Below, one piece after another: positions 35,701-48,900 of a DNA stretch of 64,000 bases (its first letter is position 1; each line of letters begins with the position of its first letter). The position numbers were made by a program, and so were the translations under genes. Under the pieces are notes generated by a model. It was not told the DNA's origin, made no database searches, and was given only the letters and a program-made list of their open reading frames with translations. Source of the stretch: Aphidius gifuensis (taxonomy: Eukaryota; Arthropoda; Insecta; Hymenoptera; Braconidae); the NCBI RefSeq assembly GCF_014905175.1, contig NC_057788.1:5332001-5396000 (forward strand), in the 5' to 3' direction.

Positions 35701-38700
35701 TTTTTATCTATATTTTTTTTCTTTATATTTTAACAATAGCATGAATAATTATTGACGGTTAAAAACCCGATTTAGTACAATTTGCGTATGAGCTTTTTAT
35801 TTCGCGTAGTGTATATAAAAATATTCTATTTTTTTTTAAATATTTTGTATATTTTTTTGACCTTCAAGTAAACGAATTAGACTTGCTGAACGAATTAAAC
35901 TTGGCACCAATGTACTCGATAAATATTTTATAAAAAATTTATTTCAAATATTCAATTATGTATTATTCAAGCACTATTTTTTTTTTTTTATGTACAATGA
36001 ATTTTTTTATCGATTTATTTACCTTGATAAATAATTTTTAAACTGAACAATATCTTTAACACGTAATATAATTTATTAAAAACGAAATAAAACAAGGAAT
36101 TTTGTTGACCAAAAAATTAATAATATGTGGAAATAAAATTATAGTTGTTTTGTGACTGTGTGTGTTTTTTTTTTTTTTTTTTAGATTAAATTGATGATTG
36201 CATTTTTTATGATTTGTTACAGTTACTTGGGAATACATTCATGATTATTATTTTATTATAGTTGTACAACTGTTGAAAGTTGACGTTGTTATTTTATTCT
36301 CGTTATGATTTTAGATGAAAACTGGCGCGTATACGATTTAAAATTGTTTTGAGACCACCATGCAATTTTATTTTTGGTTGTTTTTTTCCATGTTTTGATA
36401 GCCCATTTGACGCATATAAATTAATCTCACGGAACTATGCAAATTTCGATATTAATATCCATCGTAAAAAACACGAAAAAAAATAATAAAAGAATTAAAT
36501 TATGATTGTTTATAATCGGATTGAAGTAAATATATTTATTTTTTCAATTTTATGAAATTAACATTATTGAGAATTGAAGATGAAAATATATTATGTTGAA
36601 TGACAATAAATTGGATATGAAAGAAAAAAAATTAAAAAACAAAGTTTCTTGTATTTTTATTTTTTTTTTCTGTGAGACAAATATTTTCTGGTGATTTTTT
36701 TTATAAGAATAGATTTATAAAGGTAGCGGAAAATAGGGCTTTCTGTTCGGTCAGTCGAGACGAAAAAATTTAAGTGAAGAAATGGAAAAGACATTTGAAA
36801 TACCTTGTAATAAAAATACCTTGTACAAATGGTATGTGATATTCAATTTATATTTTTTTTTTTTATAAAAAAATCTTCTAAAAATAAAGTTACGTTTCTA
36901 ATATACTTGGGTTTTTTATTTTATTATTATTTGTTTGATAATAAAATATATACTAAAGCTAAATATTATATAGAAATATAAAATATTTATCTTTTGACTT
37001 AAATCTTCGTGGGTGTTTTTTAAGCTTAAATAAATCTGTTCAATGCGATAAGCACTATATGATTTACAAAAGTCTAAAAAATCAAGATATTCATAATTTT
37101 AAAAATAAAAAGATCAACTTTTTTTTTTTAAATTGACAATCTTTCAAAACACAATGTCATATTCATGGCTACTGTTTTTAATTCCTAATCCACAAAATAA
37201 TATACTAGAAAAAAAAAAAATCATAATAATATAAAATTTGTCACAGTTTTATTTGTACAAATATTTGTTTTCTATATTCAAACAGGTCTACTGATTCTGG
37301 TAAATAAAATTAAATAGAAAAAAATTTTTTAATATCAATAATATTATTAATAAATTGTTAAATTCACAACTGACATTTATGCATGTTCGTGATGAAAATA
37401 GTTAAAAGATTTTACGGTAGCACGTGCAGAATCCCACATTAATTGAAATACAATATAATTTAAGTTACCAAATTTAAATAACTTTGGATGATATGTGCCT
37501 GAATGTTAAGCTCGAGATTGCACCAAAGTTTTCATATATTCATATTTATGTCCTTGTAAACTGAAATTTGAACAAAATTCCAGTAGAATCAACGAAATTC
37601 AATAACAAGATATCGCAGTCAACAATTTCTAACAAACTGAATTTTTCACACTTTAAATTACATTTAGATTTTTTTTCTTTTTGCTAAAAATATTTGACGA
37701 AATTCCAATAATCCAATATTCTTACAAATTAAAAAAAAACTTTTATAAAAAATTTTTAAACTCTAATAAAACTTTCCACGTTTTATCGACTTTCAATTGA
37801 AATTTACATGAAAATAGTTTGCTTTATTTCTGAAAGGTTATTTTATTTTCATTTTTTTTCATCAAGAAATCAAGCGCATCAGTGCATTCCATACATAGCA
37901 AATAAAAAAAACCAAATAATCTAACAAATTTGAATTTATTTGTGATTTATCTAATATCTCTGTAAACTAGTAAATTTGTTTTTTATTTATATGTACAAAA
38001 TTACGTCAGTATATCAATATATCATCATGATTTTTATTTATTATCACAAGTTTGTAAGTAAAATAAATTTTTTCAAACCACAAAAACAAGACGGAACTAC
38101 AAAAAAATCAACCAGCTTTTATCTAGAGAAACAACAATTTTTTATTCCAAAAGTTTTAGCCCCCACAATCTCGCGTGTTTGAAAGACATTGAAAGAAAAA
38201 GAAAAAAGATATCTTTCTAAAAACCACGTACAATCTATAGCCAAAAAAAAAAACTAAAAATTAAAATAATCAATGAAAATGTATTTTCGATAATATCTAT
38301 ACTATTTATAAATTTAAATAAAAAATATAATAAAATAACCGTCAATTAATTCAATAGATATTAACTTTACTTAAAACTTAAAAATAAAATTTAATATATG
38401 AAAACTTACCTGGGGTATGCTCAGTATAAATGATATAATCCATGTGATAATAACCAATCGATTACAACGTTGTGCTGTATTAAGACTTTTCATTGGATAT
38501 CTAACAGCAATAAATCTATCAACTCCAATAAGTACTAATACAAATGTGCTCAAATAAAGACTAAACATTTGTAAAAATTTAAATAATTTACATGTTATAT
38601 TTCCCCATGGCCATGCAACGGTATAACTCCAAAAACTTTCACCAGCAATACAAAAAATTGTAACAAATAAATCAGCAACTGATAAATGTAATATTAGTGT

Positions 38701-38973
38701 ATAAACAGCCGAGCATCCATGATGTTTTCTTTTATTTTTTCTTATTGACCATATTGTTGCAATATTTGCAATTAAACTTAAACCTGCCATAAATGCCAAA
38801 ACAATTGCTTTGAAATATGCTTGTTTTGTTAAAATTGGTGCATGCTCTAAACATGTTTTATTTATCATGGAATCATTGATGATACTACCATGACTTTTGT
38901 TGTACCATGAATTAATTTCATTTGTGAAATTATCACATGGAGGAAAAAAAACATTACTGCTCATTGAGTCCAT
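29774..38973 (-). CDS. CrzR: Corazonin receptor-like G-protein-coupled receptor
   Basis: Five exons on the minus strand (38973-38410, 31533-31350, 31278-31073, 30248-30127, 30029-29774) encode 443 residues. The family belongs to the GnRH/AKH/corazonin class of peptide GPCRs; corazonin signalling acts in stress, metabolism and ecdysis. The extracellular N-terminus has four N-glycosylation sequons (N15, N25, N33, N38). TM1-TM4 lie in the first exon, including LILHLSVADLFVTIF, the TM3 end VDRFIAVRYP and the WIISFILSIPQ end. Exon 2 carries the loop-2 Cys (SQCVTHGTYTEPWQEQLY) and TM5 (LPLIFLIVTYVSTVITIA). Exon 3 has NRRRLIHRAKSKSLRISIVI and TM6. Exon 4 has FFFGMSNSLVNPLIYGAFHL (TM7). The TM6-TM7 text follows insect corazonin receptors more closely than AKH or ACP receptors. 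Oddities: VDRF in place of DRY, and WWTP in place of CWTP. Intron 1 is 6.9 kb and hosts another gene. Confidence 0.88.
32054..32940 (+). CDS. Linker-histone (H1/H5)-like protein with long Arg/Lys/Ser tail, nested in the receptor intron
   Basis: Two exons, 32054-32197 and 32320-32940, give a 254-residue protein. Residues about 5-80 (ALIITAIKNIQSRHGPNPRE, YISSACDVPEDVARRQVLAA, LKRAKMKGIL) look like a linker-histone H15 winged helix, with the basic wing near GHYTIPNG. The rest is strongly basic: repeated RSRSRKSKSRK and RRRKSKRKSKSRKQRKSRSK blocks, an insert with paired Cys (CVCPEKLQRPETKSDVC) and an SR-rich end (RSRTRSRGSRSGSRSRSRSS). It probably binds DNA in the nucleus. Unlike canonical H1 genes it has an intron and contains Cys, which points to a variant, perhaps a germline chromatin-packing or protamine-like protein; that role is inference. 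It lies wholly inside the first intron of the corazonin receptor gene on the opposite strand. Confidence 0.78.
32941..38409. other. Remainder of the receptor's first intron
   Basis: About 5.5 kb of AT-rich intron on the receptor strand downstream of the nested gene. ORFs such as 34237-34554 (+) have AT-driven composition, no recognisable domain and no supporting splice context. I see no further exon, RNA gene or clear element. Confidence 0.5.
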
Positions 38974-41900
38974 TAGTACAATAGTACAAAATTATCGTTA
39001 AAATAAATTTCAACCACTTGATGACATTATTTTCTTTTTCCTTTTTTTTTTTTCTCAATAAATTTTTGCAAGTAGGATTTTTTTTTTTAACGTGAAATTA
39101 CTGCTAAATTTAGTCTTGCTAAATTCTTTTTTTTTTTAACTTTTTTTTTTTGTAATTTAGTTGATCGTTTTGTTCCAATTCTTTTCATGAGATATCATTA
39201 TCTGATTTATGGTAATATTTTGTAGAATTCTTGAATCGAAATATCTGTGAAAAAAAAAATATATATATTTATAAAAATGTGATTATCATAAAGACATAAA
39301 ATAGTCTAGTATAAAAAGAAAAAAAAATATATATTTGTACGGTATAATTTTGTTAAAGAAAAATGTAAAAATATTTATTGTATTTTCTTTTTTAAATTTA
39401 AAACAAAAATTTGTTTTGAATTAATTTTGATTTTATTTTATCAAAAACATGTGTAATTTATATTTTTTATTTTGTAAATTGTGCTTTTTTATTATGATTA
39501 AAATATTTGAATTTAGTATATAAGTTTTAAAAGCTTTTTTGGGTCATAAAATGACGTTTTAAAAGAAAAAAAAAAAAAAACAAAATACTTATTTTAGTTT
39601 GAAATAGAAACAGTGCATGTTGAAATTCAAGAGCATTGAAAAACTTGAATACGTGTAGTCATTTAAAGATTACGTGAGATCTTTTTGTAATACTTGGTTT
39701 AAATGGTTTCAGTATATTTAGATTGAATTGTGAGCTAACTGAAAAAAACAACCTATACTGATTAGTTTTTCATTGAAAGTTTCTTTTTAAACTCTATCAA
39801 TTGAATCGAGTGTATCCAAACAAATTGCAATATTTATTTGTAAACAAAGTGAGTGTGTTAATTAAAAAAATCAAGCAATTAAGTATTTTATTTACTCGGT
39901 TTATTTCGAAATTATGTTACACCTTGTTTCGATTTTCCAGAGAATTATGTTTATAACTTTTATATACTTTATCAAAAAAATATGGTGTCAAGTTTATTCT
40001 GCAAAAAGATGCATCTATAAATGTGTTTTATATGCTAGTGCATATGAAATTTTTAAGTTAAAGTTTTAAGTGATGAATACATATATACACAATACAGAGA
40101 ATTTAAATATATGTTGAAAAAAAAAGTCATGTTTTTTATAGTCGTTTGAAAAATACATGAAAAGATGAAAGACAACCTTTTTTTTTTTTTATTTTATTTT
40201 TTTCCACAAATTCTCGAACAACCTTTACATAATATTTTTCAAAAGATTATGGTATTAATAAAAAAATAAATAAATAAATTCAAAGATCAAAATAGCCTGA
40301 TGATTCAATGCATGTTTTTTATTTAAAAATATAATCAATAAAAAAGATTCAGCTGATTTTTTGAAACTTATTGAATTTCTTTTTGAATGTATTATTTGAA
40401 TTGTAAAATGCTTTGTAAAAAATTGAATGAATTTTTATTGATCCACTATTTTTATGTACTTTGAAAATCATTGTTTGCATCTAAATAGAAAATTGAATAC
40501 TATGATTTTTCCCTCGAGGGTTTGTACATGATTGAGAGTAGAAATAATTCTCTTGATCTTTTTTTGAATGAAAAATGATTAAGCCAATAGATGCTTTAAA
40601 AAATAAATACTTTATACAAAGATCCACTTGATTGATATATTTTTAATTATCGATTTGATAAAATTTTTATTCAATAAATAACTTTTCTATTTTGTAAATA
40701 TTTATTTTTCCAATTATTTTTATTTAATTGCAGTTATATCAAATGATTGCAATTAGTTTTTTTTTGTTGAATTTCCAAACAGTTTGAAATAAATAAATAT
40801 TCATAACGAGCAGTGTTTTCAAATTTCGTTGAATAAATAAAAAATAATTTTTTACGATAAATCGATAACAAAAAGTTTATAAAATATTTGCAAACCCAAA
40901 AAAACAGTATGCTCATTATAAAAAAAAAAAAAAATCCATTTTTTATATGAAAATTTCAATAGAATATTAATCATTAAAGTTTGCGTTGTTGAAAAAAATA
41001 AATAAAACCAACTATTTCAATATCAGATTATATTTTTTTTTTCATAAACTTTTAAAAAAAAATTTATGGTAAATTTATTGTATTGAACTTTTATTTTGCA
41101 ACTATCATATTTGATTTTACAATATTGATATTGTTTTGTTTACAATGAAAAAAAAAAATAAAGGAGATAAATTGAAGCTATATACAAAGAAAGAAAAAAA
41201 ATATTACATAAAGTCATAAATTTAATTTCAGCGCCTGATACAATATATATATTTTCATCCAAAGAATTTCAGAAATTATTTCTTTTCATAAGATTAGCGT
41301 AGACAACCAAATAAAATGCTCTGTATAGCTCTATCAAATATAATTCATTCACGAATTTTTAATATATTTAAAAATCATTTAAAAAATTTTTTTCCTCGTC
41401 GTTGAAAGTTAATATTTACATTTACATGATATATTATAAAAACTTGATAACCTCAACATATTTTTTTTTTTAATTACCAAAAATCAGGCAGGTTTTATTT
41501 TTCATTATTTCCTGTAAAAATTTCTATCTTTTTCATTCATCAATAACATCGTAAAATAAATCACATACAAACTAAAATTACAGAATTTATATGCATCATT
41601 TATCTGACAAACGTGACGATAAATATTTCTTGTCAATATGTAAAATATTTTCATAAATAAATATAAATTTCTGTGCGCTATATTTTCAATATACACTGTA
41701 CAAAATTTACTCTATTGTTTTATATTCAATGACTGACCATGTTGCTTATTATTATTGTTTGTAATCTCATTATTTTACAATCGTTTATTTTTTTTTTTTT
41801 TTTTGTGTATCGTATATTTACTTTCAATTAAAAAACGAATAAAAAAAAAAAAACTCACCCTCGCGATATTTTATTAAGATAAATGTTTAATTATATTATA

Positions 41901-44900
41901 AATTCATTTATCTTTAAAACGAAAAGTTTAAAAAATAAATATATATATATTTTATAATTAAAATGAGATTAAAATGCATTAATTGAATTGTTGTTTTAAT
42001 CATCATATATCTTGGTGAGTTGGTTAATTATTGTAACTAAAGGTAATACATTTTAATCGAGAGAAAATGTAGCAGTCTTGCAACTAACACTTGTAACAAT
42101 TTGAAAGTGTCCAACTGTGCAAGGTGATGAATTGAACATATAAGTTTGATAAGTACATACAGGATAAACACTGGATGCATTGTATGCTTATATCAATCAG
42201 TTTATCAAGTTCATTATTCACTTTAAATTACAATGTATTTATATTTTCACAAAGCCACAAATCTTTGGCAACCAGTCGTATGTTTCTTTACAAAAAAAAA
42301 AAAAAAAATAACAAAGACAACATTGATATTAAAAATATATCGTTAGGTTTTTTTGTTTATTAATCCTGTTGGAAAGACACCAACTTTTATTATTTTTCAA
42401 TAATGTACAGTGTAGACCACCCGAGGAGCTTAGTCAGTCAGAAATTCGGAAATACTATCTTGGGAATATTTTCAAGATCATCATTTCTATATACTTTTTT
42501 TTACTCTCATTATTTTTGTCAAAAAAAATAATAAATAAATAAAACAGCAAGATAAATTTAATATAAATTTCAAAATACGCTTTTAATTATTATTTTTAAA
42601 TTAACTTTTTATTATGATTAATCAATGTATCGTGACAATGATAAACTCAGTAAATTTTCAATTTCCTATCAAAATTAAATCACTCAATACCGGATATTAA
42701 TCAAAAGAAATATTTGCATATATCATATCGTATTACCATCCAATCCATAAATATTGATTTTGATTATAATTAAAAATAAATATAAATACTTTTTTATTAT
42801 TATAATAAACTAAAGTAAACTTTGCAATAGAGAATTAATAAAAAAAAAAAATTAATAACATAATAAAAGTAATATTTATATTTTAAATTGAAATTTGAAT
42901 ATTTGTATTAATTACCTGTAAAAAATTTATTCCAATAATCAATATCACAATCACATTACCACTAATAAAAAAACAAAATGAAATTCAAATTAAAACACGA
43001 TTATCGACTTTTAATTAAATATTGTTTTGTTGAAAATTATCTCGAATAAAAATTATGTTTTTAAAAATCATTTAAATGGTTTTTAAATTTTAATGAGTAA
43101 GTTTTTTTTTTTACAGTATTTACAAAAATTTTAATTAATTATTTTCATTAACTTTTATTGTTTTTTTATCAATGCAAAAAATATTTTTACACTACTGATG
43201 TATTTGACTATCAAAGAGAGTTAATTGAGTAGGTTTTTTATTAATTTTCGGAGAAGACAAAATTAATATAACTTTACGGTTCAAGCAAACCCTGCAGACT
43301 GGCAAAAATGGCACTTGCTGCGGCGATTGTTGAGCTATCCAAACGCGCCGGTTTGCTACTACATTTGTTTTTTTTTTTCTTTTTCTCTTTTTAATACTCA
43401 GGACTGGCAGAATCACAATAATATTAACGTCTCGCTTTTTTAGCTCTTATTAATATAGATACTTGTGTTGTCTCCATAAAACTCAATAATGTAAACTTTT
43501 TTTTTGTTAATTTATAAAGTTTTTTGAGGTGTTAAAATTATTCTGAATCAAACAATATCAAAAGGTTTTACTTACAAAAGAAAAAAAAAACATTCTTTTT
43601 AGATGAAATTATGATCACGTAATGACCTTGCTATATTTTGAAAAACGTGTTTGTCCGAATGATCGTGACAAACTGGAAAAATATATATGATATTTTTAAA
43701 AATATTCTTTTTTATTTACTTGCAGGAAAAAAAAAAAATTATAAAATAAAAATTCATTCGTAACATAATTTTTTTATGGTATGTAACATTACGATAATTT
43801 TACGACAAGTATTTTATCATTTTTGTTTTTATTATTCAATAAATAAATAAAATATTTTAAATGTGAATTTCATAATGCATATATTATAAAACTAAAAATT
43901 ATTTATTTTTCGTTTTCATTCCTAGTAATTGTCTTATCACCATGCACTTCACATTTTTTTATCATTGTTTCTGAGACATCTTGGTCTCTTTTTAAAATGA
44001 TATAATATAACACTCGTATATTTAATTATATCGTCTATGAATTTATAAATTGTTGATGTATTTTTTTTTTTTTTTTAATTGATAATTCAGTGAAATTTCT
44101 AAAAAGAATTATTTTATATTTTTGTCACATGCATTATGCATTTTTATTCAACCACATTTATTTTGTAATATAAAATTTTTCTTAAAAATATTACGGTTGA
44201 TATAAAAACTCACTTAGTTTTGCACTTTAAAAGTCATCCAATATATTTATGCCAATGCGTATAAATAAAAAAATATTAAAATTGTAAAATAAGAGTTAAC
44301 TGTCAATGTCAATATTTTTTTTTTAAATATTTATACTTGACGTATATCGACTGTTCAAGTTCGTTGAATTTATTTCTTAAATTGACTATATTATGAATAT
44401 ACGCACAATGACCTCAATTTTTATTTACTGACTTTTAAACTTTTTTTTTTGTAGACTAAAATAAATGTGATATAAAAAAAAATGGATATATTTAGGCAAA
44501 CAAGTTTTGCTTTTTTTCTTCATTAGTTTACCACTGGTAAGATTATTTTTCTGATATCAGAAATGCCGTGGTTTTATTCGTGAAGACGAAAAACAAGATG
44601 ACAAATAATATGCAAAGTTGACTATAGAGAAGACTCAACTCAACATGAAAAATTTTTTTAAATTACAGAGTAAAAAAAAGCTATATTAAATCTGAGATTG
44701 TTTTGTAGTTTAATCTCATGACAAATTCGCAAAATGATGATTCAACAAATAAAAAAAAAAAAAAAGACATGCTCACAATCTGGTACGTTTTAAAATAATA
44801 CGGAACAAAACTGGACGGTTATTATTTATATATATATAGATATACAAAAATGATATCAACAAGTATTGATAGACGGTTAAAGACAATATGATATTTTTCT

Positions 44901-45100
44901 TATACAGTTTTGTTAAAATAATTTTTAAAAAGTTAAAATACCGAAACCATGTCTTATGCTCACTCAATTATACGTTGAAAATCATCAAGCTACTTATTTG
45001 AGACCTCTGATAACAACTGCAGTATTAAAAACATTCTGACGCTCTTTATCTTCAGTAGATCGACTTCAGTTGTCTCAACACATCAACACAGTCTACTAAG
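38974..45100. other. AT-rich intergenic region upstream of the corazonin receptor
   Basis: About 6 kb with poly-A/T tracts and simple repeats, and no convincing coding exon. One less AT-rich island at about 43240-43370 (CCCTGCAGACTGGCAAAAAT, TTGCTGCGGCGATTGTTG, CAAACGCGCCGG) could be the promoter or a leader exon of the receptor; on the minus strand it includes TTTTTGCCAG and a possible donor CC then GTAAAG. Confidence 0.45.
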
Positions 45101-45170
45101 CAAATGAAAATTAAATATTAATTATCATAGATTTAAACCTTTTTCTTTTATTATTATGTTGATGTTTTGA

Positions 45171-45343
45171 GACAATAGCTCGTTTTTGAAGTTGGTCGGA
45201 AAAAATATTGATGTGCGTTGTGTTTGCATTTCAAAATAAAAGATTTACGCAACAAGTCGGTTGAATTTTTGAAGAGAGAAAACTTGTCAAACACAACGTA
45301 CATCAATGTTTGTGCCGACCGAATTCAAAATCGAGCTGTTTCT
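45171..45343. repeat. 173-bp imperfect inverted repeat
   Basis: Two arms of about 56 bp (45171-45226 and 45288-45343) are reverse complements at most positions; for example TTGATGTGCGTTGTGTTTG in the left arm pairs with CAAACACAACGTACATCAA in the right. They surround about 60 bp of unrelated spacer. Long arms and a small spacer suit a foldback element or a transcribed long hairpin. No ORF lies inside. Confidence 0.65.
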
Positions 45344-45391
45344 TCTAATATATTTATGTTTTAATATCATAGTTTTGAAAATATCATAGTT

Positions 45392-45918
45392 TTGAAAGTT
45401 TTGAAAATATATCAAGCTAATGACAATTATATTTTCTCATTGATTGTAAATATTCAAATAAAACTTATGTTTCTTTCAGATTTGAGATTTCCCAAGATGG
45501 GATATGGAGAAGTTATCAGTCAAGAAGAAATCAAAAATATACAAAAACTCAAAATTTCCTTCTACAAAGATTGTGTTGTATCCATTAATAATCCAGCAGA
45601 AGCTGAAGAATAAAATATGAATAAAAACTGCGAGTGAATTCGTGGATTTAATCAACAAACCCTCGCGAGAATGATTTCTCCGATTTTCTCCGATTTTAAA
45701 AAAACGGAGAAAGTTGAAGAAAATGGTAGAAATATCGGAGAAAAATTACCGCCAGGGAATTTAAAACACAAATTTCATTCCTTTATAAATTCATTGTCTT
45801 TATTTGGAGAATTATCTGGAGCTATGATACCGAGTCAACAAATGATCCAGCAAAATAAAATTTCTGTGATTACCATATTTTTTCAAGAAATAACTAACAA
45901 AAACAATAAACAATAGTT
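45392..45918 (+). other. Two doubtful ORFs, possibly a gene relic
   Basis: 45476-45613, preceded by an acceptor-like TTTCTTTCAG, reads LRFPKMGYGEVISQEEIKNI, then QKLKISFYKDCVVSINNPAE and AEE before TAA. 45671-45916 reads MISPIFSDFKKTEKVEENGR, then NIGEKLPPGNLKHKFHSFIN and SLSLFGELSGAMIPSQQMIQ onward. The composition is more complex than the surrounding DNA, but I recognise no domain, and no upstream exon is evident. Fragments of a decayed gene or retrogene are possible; the tail of the second ORF is part of a short repeat found again at 47628. Confidence 0.25.
45864..45918 (+). repeat. Short dispersed repeat, copy 1
   Basis: About 55 bp, including TTTTTTCAAGAAATAACTA and AAAAACAATAAACAATAGTT, recurs at 47628-47682 in the same orientation with a few substitutions. 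It overlaps the end of the second doubtful ORF. Confidence 0.55.
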
Positions 45919-48900
45919 ATTACCATTATTATTATTATAAAATATATAACTATAAAAAAAATAAACTTAAAGATTGTTCGTCAGTTTCAGTGTTCTCAAT
46001 ATTTTATTGAGTACTTGATCTAAAATACAATTCTAATTTTTTTTTTTTTTACAAGTTCATTTTATCGTTCTAATATCTTAACACAATGTACCATTACGAT
46101 CAACATTTTACAGCTTTTTTCTTGACTATATATTATAAGAAATTAAAACAATAATCACTCTATATTTGACAATTAAAAATTATTATTATTTTTTTTTTTT
46201 TAACAATGAAAATGAGCAGATAATTTTGAAAACAAGCAATATTTTTTTTTATAATATATAATTACATATATTATATTTTTTTGTTATCGCTCTTGTATAT
46301 AATAAGATATTTGAGAATATATATTTTTATCATGATTGTATTTTTACAGCCTTATTGCTTAACAATACAGATTTGTCATTAATTTATAGATAATTAATAT
46401 GTTACAATAGTCACTGGTGATTTATTTTTAATTTTCTTAATTTTCATTATACTATTTATTTATTCAATTATATTTTTTACAGAGTTACAATGAACAGCTG
46501 ATTTTTTTTTTTTTACTCATCAATATATTTTTTTGATTTTCATCATGTGAATAACACTTGGGGGTAGTCTTTTATTTTATCAACTTTAGGATTATTTCTT
46601 TATTTTCTTTTAAATTAAACACATTATATTTATTTTATTGTGTGTACTTTTATTTATAAATATACGTTGAAGCTCATATTTGTTAGTGTAACAACTGATA
46701 AAACTAGACTCGCCAAAATGAAAATAATAAAAAAAAATAATTTTATTTTATAAATAAAGATTAACAATTCTATCATGGGCTTATAACTATGTCGAATTAC
46801 AAAAAATTTATTTAAAAATTACAAAATTCAATAATATTGATTGTACGTTGTATAATTTTTTTTTTTCTTTTTTTCTTTTGTGTTAATACATTTTTATTTT
46901 TTTTTAAATTTACCCGATAAAGCTATTAATTTTATTTTTGATTTTAAATATTTTTTTCTTACTGGTACATTTAAATGACTACGAAATTTTATAATTCATG
47001 CAAAACTACCGAATAAATGTTATTAATAATTTTAATTAAAGCTAAGCAATTGACTCGGATCGAAGAAGCACTTAGTTTTTGAATCAAATGTATATAGACA
47101 TTTTTTTTTTATTTCTGATAAATTTTGTGTGTAATAATAACTCTGATGTGAGACAAATTAAATCATTATAATTTAGGCCTGTATGTTACATACTCGTTCA
47201 GCAGTTCGTAATTTTTTTTTTCAATATTCAATTGAGATAATATTTAGATAAAAAAATTTCTAACATTCTTAGTGTTATGACACTTATATTTACATTTTCT
47301 TTATCAGTATATAAATTCTTTTGCTAGGTCAAATTTCATTCCATAAAATGCAAGTGAGAAGAAAAGTTAGATTGAAAATCAATCAAAGATTGAAGCTGCA
47401 AGTTGAATTAGTCAAAGAGAAAGAGAGAGAAAAAGAGAAAGTCAACATAATTTTTTGACCATTAACTGTGCTAATCCAATTGGCAGCTTAAATTATTTAT
47501 TATTTTATTAATGAGCTTATGAATATATAACCACAACATTTTGATTTTAATTTTAAACAGTAACAATCCCCATGTACTGTTTACGTTTTATTTACATTTT
47601 TAATCCGCAGCTCGTGCAGGAAGATTCCTGTGATTATTATATTTTTTCAACAAATAACTATCAAAAACAATAAACAATAGTTCATAAAATTCACAATATT
47701 ATCATAATGATCACTGGTACAGTCACAATTACAATTGACTGAATTTTTTTATTTTATTTATTTTTTTTTTTTTACCCTTAGCTACATGATTTGTCGGGTG
47801 CAAAATGAATTAATTTTTTTTAGAAATTTATATTTCTATTACTTTTTTTTTTTCATTAATTTTGATTGTTAATATTTTTTTTTTTTTTGATTTTTTCTTT
47901 TACATTCAAAAATTCTCTTTTTATGATTTTAACAAGAAATTATTTTCCAATATAACAGACTGAAAAATATTTATTAATTAATTTTATATTGTAAACAGCT
48001 CAATTTTTATAAATATAAATAATTTTTTATTTTTTTTTAAATTTGTTTTTTAATAATAACAAAATAACTGCAAATTTAATTAACAAATTAAAATTATTTA
48101 ACAATTAAATATTTATTTTAATATATACCTTGTATATAATTTTTTTTTTTGTTTTCATTGAATTTATTTATCCAAAAAGAGATCAATTGTTGTTTGACGC
48201 AAATTTTATAATAATTTATTTTTTTTTTAACATGAAAGTTTGAAAATTTTTACATAAGAAAATCGAGGAAACCCGAATTTATAAAAATATCCTCTATAAC
48301 GACAACTTTCATTTTACAATAATTCTTTTTTTTAATTAATTATTTAAGACAGCCATTATTATTACGTTTATTTTATTCTTAAAGAAATGCGCGAGCTGCT
48401 GGAATTTAATTTTACAAAAAAGTAATTTGCGTTTCAGCCTCGAAGCTCGTTCATCACTGTTATTTTTTTAAATTAATATATCTTGTTCTAATTTCATATA
48501 TTTATCAGTTTTATTATGCATTAATATATATATAAATTTACTTTCTACATATTTTCTTTTTGTTATGAATACTTTGGAAGATAAGTTATTTATAAAAATT
48601 TAATTTTTCTGGAAGAGCTTTTCTGTAGGCCCAAATTCATTTCTATTGAATAATTTCCTTTTTATTTCTTTCCACTTGTTTTAAAATTATTTTTGCGGCT
48701 TGTGAGAAATTATACTACGAACAACTAAGCGTCACATTGATTTATATTAAACGCTGGGGACGGGTTTTGATTGGAAGTAATGAAAAAGTATCTTATAAAT
48801 CACATCATTCAGTTATGTTAATTATCAAATTTAGCTGTGTCTTGTTAACATTTTAATAAATAATAAAAATAAATATATAAATACAAAATATTAAATTCAT

